A stretch of DNA of 64,000 nucleotides, from contig CAVSND010000023.1 of NCBI GenBank assembly GCA_963729215.1, positions 186,001 to 250,000 of the forward strand, in the 5' to 3' direction. The notes below the pieces were generated by a model, which was not told the origin of the DNA, searched no databases, and saw only the letters and a program-made list of their open reading frames with translations. The position numbers were made by a program, and so were the translations under genes. This document shows, in pieces, positions 60,378 through 64,000 of this stretch. Source of the stretch: CAVQJU01 sp963729215. GTDB taxonomy: Bacteria > Acidobacteriota > Vicinamibacteria > Vicinamibacterales > CAVVIG01. Positions within the stretch are counted from its first letter, which is position 1, and every line of letters starts with the position of its first letter.

Positions 60378-61883
60378 TCAAAACAGGCCACCCTGCAGGC
60401 TGCGCGTTCCAGCAGCCTGTGGACCCTGAATCATACTTGATGCGCGAGGCAGCCCGCCCGGGGTCCGGACTGGCTGTAAGGAAGGCGCTAGAATGCGGTG
60501 ATGGTGAAGCTCGTCGAGCACTGCGCGGGCACGGGCGATCTGCTGCACCGCGACCAGGTCGTCCGCCAGGTCCGCTACGATTTCAGCGTATTCCAGGGCA
60601 TGTCGGCCGGCTCGGGGTTGCCGATCCCCGGTCAGCGTACGCTGAAAGGGTGTATTGACTACGAGCCCGCGAAAGAAACGGCGTCGTGCGATCTCGTCGG
60701 CCCCGTGCTCACGCTGCGGCTCGAAGACGGCCGGCATGTCGGCATCAGGCTCACCGGCGAGGGCGGGGGGATCGCGGAAGGCAGACACGGGATCGGCGCC
60801 GGGTGCCAGTGTTGCTGACGTCGGGGCTGAAGCCGGACACCACGAGCTACGAGCGCACGAGCTACGAGACACCTGAATTACGACCTTGCTGAAAAAGTCG
60901 CCCGACGCCTGACAGCGATACGCCTCCCGGGCATCGGCAAACGGAAAGACCTTGTCCACCACGGGATGAATGCCGCCGGCCTCGATCGCGCGGTTCATCG
61001 ATTCGAACATGTCGCGATTGCCGACGAAGATGCCGTGGAGGCTGCCCCACTTCGGCATCAGCGTGTACGGGTTGATATCGCCCGCTCCTCCGCCTGTGAG
61101 CAGGCCGATCAGGACGACCTTGCCGCCGAAGGCGAGGGACTGGAAGGATCGGTTCAGCGTGCCGACGCCGCCGACTTCGACGACACAGTCGACGCCGCGG
61201 CCGTCCGTCAGCTTCATCACCTCCTGATGCCAGTCTGGTATGCGCTTGTAGTTCACGCCGCCTGAGGCGCCGAGCGCCAGCGCCTTCGCGATCTTGTCAT
61301 CACTGGATGACGTGACGATGACGCGCGCGCCGGCCGCTTTGGCGAATTGCAATGCGAGGATCGACACGCCGCCGGTGCCGAGTACCAGCACCGTGTCGCC
61401 CGCGTGTACCGGTCGCCCGGCATGCATCAGCGCGTGCCACGCCGTCACGCCCGCGCAGGGAAGGCAGGCGGCCTGTTCGAACGACAACCCGGGTGGCAGA
61501 GCGATGACGCCGTCCTCGTACAGGACCACCAGCTCGGCGAGCATGCCGTCGAGCGGGGAGCCGAGTGCGGCTCGCGGGGCGAACGGAGGGCCGTTCGGCG
61601 GAATCTGGTTGAAGAGGCCGGCGACTCGATCGCCGGGCTTGAAGCGCGTGACGCCCGGACCGACGTCGATCACCTCGCCCGCGCCGTCCGAGAGCGGAAT
61701 CATGTCGCGCGTGGCGGCGCCGCCCATGTACACGCCAAGCGCTATGGCCTGATCGCGATAGTTCAGCGAGGTGGCATGAACGCGCACGAGCACCTGGCTG
61801 GGACCGGGCCGTGGATCGGGCCGGTCGACAATTTTCAGTTCAGCGCTCGTCTTGCAGCCGGCGGGGACGATATAGGCTCGCAT
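60378..61883 (-). CDS. MDR-family zinc-type alcohol dehydrogenase, run-on C-terminus
   Basis: The first about 340 residues (61883 down to about 60865) are a full medium-chain dehydrogenase/reductase: MRAYIVPAGCKTSAELKIVD, SLNYRDQAIALGVYMGG, the Rossmann VLVLGTGGVSILALQFAKAA, VDCVVEVGGVGTLNRSFQSL, and a family end FPFADAREAYRCQASGDFFS then KVVIQV. The zinc ligands of classical ADH are not all obvious, so quinone-oxidoreductase-like activity is possible. After KVVIQV the frame has no stop. It runs through a CGTAGCTCGTG-type repeat and antisense to the gene at 60501 until 60378. The tail (RSSCARSSWCPASAPTSATL) does not look like protein. A single extra base near 60860 would give a TAG right after IQVS. 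Confidence 0.72.
   Translation of the reverse strand: MRAYIVPAGCKTSAELKIVDRPDPRPGPSQVLVRVHATSLNYRDQAIALGVYMGGAATRDMIPLSDGAGEVIDVGPGVTRFKPGDRVAGLFNQIPPNGPPFAPRAALGSPLDGMLAELVVLYEDGVIALPPGLSFEQAACLPCAGVTAWHALMHAGRPVHAGDTVLVLGTGGVSILALQFAKAAGARVIVTSSSDDKIAKALALGASGGVNYKRIPDWHQEVMKLTDGRGVDCVVEVGGVGTLNRSFQSLAFGGKVVLIGLLTGGGAGDINPYTLMPKWGSLHGIFVGNRDMFESMNRAIEAGGIHPVVDKVFPFADAREAYRCQASGDFFSKVVIQVSRSSCARSSWCPASAPTSATLAPGADPVSAFRDPPALAGEPDADMPAVFEPQREHGADEIARRRFFRGLVVNTPFQRTLTGDRQPRAGRHALEYAEIVADLADDLVAVQQIARARAVLDELHHHRILAPSLQPVRTPGGLPRASSMIQGPQAAGTRSLQGGLF
60501..60818 (+). CDS. Small protein of unknown function
   Basis: 105 residues. MVKLVEHCAGTGDLLHRDQV, VRQVRYDFSVFQGMSAGSGL, LVGPVLTLRLEDGRHVGIRL reads like a compact beta protein, and the end has CQCC. 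No signal peptide. It lies wholly antisense to the extension of the alcohol dehydrogenase frame. The protein-like sequence here is on the plus strand, so I take this as the real gene. The family is not recognised. Confidence 0.55.
   Translation: MVKLVEHCAGTGDLLHRDQVVRQVRYDFSVFQGMSAGSGLPIPGQRTLKGCIDYEPAKETASCDLVGPVLTLRLEDGRHVGIRLTGEGGGIAEGRHGIGAGCQCC
60826..60870. repeat. Short low-complexity repeat (CACGAGCTACGAG units)
   Basis: GGGCTGAAGCCGGA (a half of repeat R1) followed by two CACGAGCTACGAG-type units. It lies at the end of the alcohol dehydrogenase gene and is the place where its stop codon seems to have been lost. Resembles in unit the array at 29930 (CGAG, GTAGCTCG). Confidence 0.55.
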
Positions 61884-61963
61884 ACCGATACAGGCCCCTA
61901 CGACAGTATCATTGTCCCGTATCGAGCGTCGCCCCCTTCGCGGGCGAGAAGGAGAGGGCGTCT

Positions 61964-63124
61964 GTGCGCAACACCCCACCGTTTCGAGCGGAGCACGTCG
62001 GCAGCTTGCTGCGGCCGGCTCACCTGCTGCAGGCGCGCGCGGCCGCCGAAGGCGATCAGTATCGGCAGGTCACCGGGCCGCTCGACTTTTCGCAGCTCAA
62101 GGATCTGGAAGACGCGGCGATTACGGACGCCGTCCGGCTGCAGGAAAGCATCGGCCTCCAGGTCGTCACCGATGGCGAAATGCGCCGCCGCTCGTGGTTC
62201 CAGGATTTCCTGCTCGCCTTATCCGGCACCGGCATCTCGTGGGTCGACTCGTCGCAGACCGTCTCGGCGGCGCTCCCGTTCCAGAACGACACGACCGTCG
62301 AGAAACTCCCGGGTCACATCGTCCGCGTCGAGGACAAGCTGAAGCGCGTGGCCGGCATCTTCACCGATCACTTCGCATTCCTGAAGAAGACAACCACGCG
62401 AACGCCGAAGATCAGCATTCCGTCTCCGAGCATGCTGCATTTCTGGGGCGGGCGCGCCGCGATCAACGAGGCTGTTTATCCCGATCTCGAGGCGTTCTGG
62501 GACGACGCGGTGGCGGCGTGGTCGGCGGAGATCGCGGCCCTGTATGAACAGGGATGCCGCTACCTCCAGATCGACGACGTGACGTTTCCCTTGATCTGCG
62601 ATCCGCACGGACAGGACGCGCTGAAGGCGCGCGGCGATGATCCGCACAAGATCCTCGAAACGTATGCGAGCGTGCTCAATCGCATCACGGCCGCGGCGCC
62701 CAAAGACATGACGCTCGGCATGCACATGTGCCGCGGGAACAATCGCGGCAAGTGGATGGGCAGCGGCGGGTACGAATACGTCAGCGAGGTCGTGTTCCGC
62801 AACCTCGATATCCCGAACTACTTCATGGAATACGACAGCGATCGCGCGGGCGATTTCACGCCGCTCCGCCACGTGCCGAAGGGCAAGCACGTCATCCTGG
62901 GGCTCATCTCGACCAAGACGCCGAAGCTCGAACCCAAGGACGACCTCAAGCGGCGCATCGACGAGGCCTCGAAATTCCTGCCGCTCGATCAGCTGTGCCT
63001 GAGCCCCCAGTGCGGCTTCGCGAGCAACTTCATGGGCAATCCCGTGACACTCGACGACGAGAAGCGGAAGCTGTCGCTGGTGGTCGAAACGGCCCGCGAG
63101 GTGTGGGGGCTAACAGGCTGCTGA
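61964..63124 (+). CDS. Stand-alone MetE C-terminal-like (cobalamin-independent methionine synthase family) protein
   Basis: 386 residues, GTG start with GGAGAGG upstream. Matches the C-terminal, catalytic barrel of MetE: RAEHVGSLLRPAHLLQARAA, DAVRLQESIGLQVVTDGEMR, EIAALYEQGCRYLQIDDVTF, zinc ligands in LGMHMCRGNNRGKWMG (His, Cys), FMEYDSDRAGDFTP (Glu) and LSPQCGFASNFMGN (Cys). It lacks the N-terminal barrel. Such short forms may use other methyl donors; the substrate is not evident. The stop TGA at 63122-63124 lies inside repeat R2. Confidence 0.85.
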   Translation: MRNTPPFRAEHVGSLLRPAHLLQARAAAEGDQYRQVTGPLDFSQLKDLEDAAITDAVRLQESIGLQVVTDGEMRRRSWFQDFLLALSGTGISWVDSSQTVSAALPFQNDTTVEKLPGHIVRVEDKLKRVAGIFTDHFAFLKKTTTRTPKISIPSPSMLHFWGGRAAINEAVYPDLEAFWDDAVAAWSAEIAALYEQGCRYLQIDDVTFPLICDPHGQDALKARGDDPHKILETYASVLNRITAAAPKDMTLGMHMCRGNNRGKWMGSGGYEYVSEVVFRNLDIPNYFMEYDSDRAGDFTPLRHVPKGKHVILGLISTKTPKLEPKDDLKRRIDEASKFLPLDQLCLSPQCGFASNFMGNPVTLDDEKRKLSLVVETAREVWGLTGC

Positions 63125-63236
63125 AGAACGCAGCCTGAACGTAAAACGCAAAACGTAGAACGTAGAGATTCCGGAGTATTTTTCGTTCTACATTCTGCGT
63201 TCTACATTCGGGCGCTGTTTTTCAGCGCCCTGCTAA
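63114..63236. repeat. Repeat R2, full copy
   Basis: CAGGCTGCTGAAGAACGCAG-CCTG hairpin, GAACGTAAAACGCAAAACG, spacer with GGAGTATTTTT, then CGTTCTACATTCTGCGTTC, and GGGCG-CTGTTTTTCAG-CGCCC ending CTGCTAAG. It begins inside the MetE-like gene and gives it its last codons and stop. The extradiol dioxygenase gene follows 12 bases after it. Confidence 0.82.
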
Positions 63237-63248
63237 GATAGCGCCCTG

Positions 63249-64000
63249 ATGCCGCTCGATTCCCTCGGTTACTTCGGCGTCCGGACCCGAAGCCTGGACG
63301 ACTGGTCCGACTTCGGCTCGACGTTTCTCGGCCTCCAGCTCGTCGATCGCAGCCGGAAATCGCTCACGTTCCGCATGGACGATCGCCGCCAGCGTCTCGT
63401 CGTCCACGAGGATGATGTGAACGGCGGCGAGCGGGCGGCGTTCATGGGCTGGGAGGTCGCGGATGCGGCGGCTCTAAACGAGCTGGCGGCGACGCTCGAA
63501 GCCGGAGGCGTCCGCGTCCAGCGCGCCCCGCGGGCAACAGCGGACGAACGCCGTGTCAAGGACTTGATCGCGTTCGAGGATCCGGCCGGCAACAGGCTCG
63601 AAGCTTTTCATGGCGCCGAGACCGCCGACGAGCCGTTCCAGCCGGGGCGGGCCATTTCGGGGTTCCGCACGGGTCCTCTCGGTATGGGCCACGTCGTGCT
63701 CAACGTCGCGAGCGTCGACAGCCTGCTGCCGTTCTACCGCGACACGCTCGGATTTCACCTGAGCGACTTCACGCTGCGGCCGTTCAAGGCGTTTTTCTTC
63801 CACGTGAACCCGCGTCATCACAGCTTCGCAATGGTGGAGACGGGCAAGAACACCATCCATCACTTGATGATGGAGCTCTACATGCTGGACGACGTCGGGC
63901 AGGCGTACGATCTGGCGCTCGGCGAGGAAGGGCGAATCGCGACCACGCTCGGCCGCCATACCAACGACCTGATGACGTCGTTCTACGCCAACACGCCCTC
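63249..64000 (+). CDS. Extradiol (BphC-type) dioxygenase-like VOC protein, cut by window end
   Basis: 250 complete codons, open to the right edge. The N-terminal VOC module (MPLDSLGYFGVRTRSLDDWS to FEDPAGNRLEAFHG) is the non-catalytic one. The second module begins GPLGMGHVVLNVASVDSLLP, with the first iron ligand His, and continues to the second His in NPRHHSFAMVETGKNTIHHL. The third ligand, Glu, would lie beyond 64000. This is the class I extradiol ring-cleaving dioxygenase plan for a catechol-type substrate, with Fe2+. Start ATG 63249 follows repeat R2. Confidence 0.85.
   Translation, partial: MPLDSLGYFGVRTRSLDDWSDFGSTFLGLQLVDRSRKSLTFRMDDRRQRLVVHEDDVNGGERAAFMGWEVADAAALNELAATLEAGGVRVQRAPRATADERRVKDLIAFEDPAGNRLEAFHGAETADEPFQPGRAISGFRTGPLGMGHVVLNVASVDSLLPFYRDTLGFHLSDFTLRPFKAFFFHVNPRHHSFAMVETGKNTIHHLMMELYMLDDVGQAYDLALGEEGRIATTLGRHTNDLMTSFYANTP

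Overview
The window is high-GC bacterial chromosome with no phage, plasmid, IS, rRNA, tRNA or CRISPR signal that I can see. The gene content points to a soil-type Acidobacteriota, probably of the Vicinamibacteria kind: a planctomycete/acidobacterial DUF1592-DUF1552 pair next to an ankyrin protein, PEGA-domain envelope proteins, PilZ and receiver paralogues, a soluble PQQ dehydrogenase with a di-haem cytochrome c, exported TldD-like proteases and a Bat/MoxR operon. The taxon is an inference from family content, not from a marker gene.

Layout. 1-5.3 kb: an exported protein cut by the window edge, an HTH+GAF regulator, a PEGA protein coupled to a TPR/TonB-like protein, and a di-haem peroxidase-like protein coupled to a CuA-like cupredoxin. 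5.4-8 kb: porin, ModA-like binding protein and an EF-P paralogue of the EfpL loop type. 8.1-11.7 kb: a HEAT-like protein coupled to an HD-GYP protein. 11.9-17.1 kb: ankyrin, DUF1592-family cytochrome and DUF1552 genes. 17.2-21.6 kb: a dense patch of small signalling proteins (receiver-PilZ, receivers, two degenerate receivers, PilZ, a sigma-54-activator-like fragment, two Cys-rich miniproteins). 21.7-24.1 kb: zwf and gnd. 24.2-29.9 kb: AsmA-like protein, PQQ dehydrogenase and cytochrome, small proteins, SMP-30-like protein. 30-34 kb: DUF4139, anti-sigma, ECF sigma and a lipoprotein. 34.2-39.6 kb: TldD/PmbA pair, REC-GGDEF and M23 peptidase. 39.6-42.8 kb: TetR, twin exported paralogues, NfeD and a Band-7 protein. 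42.8-47 kb: coiled-coil/PilZ and pseudo-receiver/PEGA proteins, divergent. 47.3-54 kb: TPR protein, unknown protein, ApbE, NosR-like ferredoxin, FMN-binding protein, DUF3237, cupin, GYD. 54.1-60.4 kb: six-gene MoxR/DUF58/VWA operon. 60.5-64 kb: unknown protein, MDR alcohol dehydrogenase, MetE-C-like protein and an extradiol-dioxygenase-like protein cut by the edge.

Two themes stand out. First, intergenic spaces carry three unrelated classes of structured repeats: a roughly 53-bp element that can fold as a three-way junction (3 copies), a roughly 125-bp element with long inverted arms (2 full copies and 1 half), and low-complexity arrays of 9-14-bp units, in most cases followed by their own reverse complement. 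Many sit at gene ends and some supply a stop codon. Second, at least nine single-base frame disruptions break seven otherwise good genes. Eight of the nine are +1, and nearly all lie in or beside short G/C runs. Sequencing or assembly error is the simplest reading, so these genes are given as single frameshifted CDS entries.
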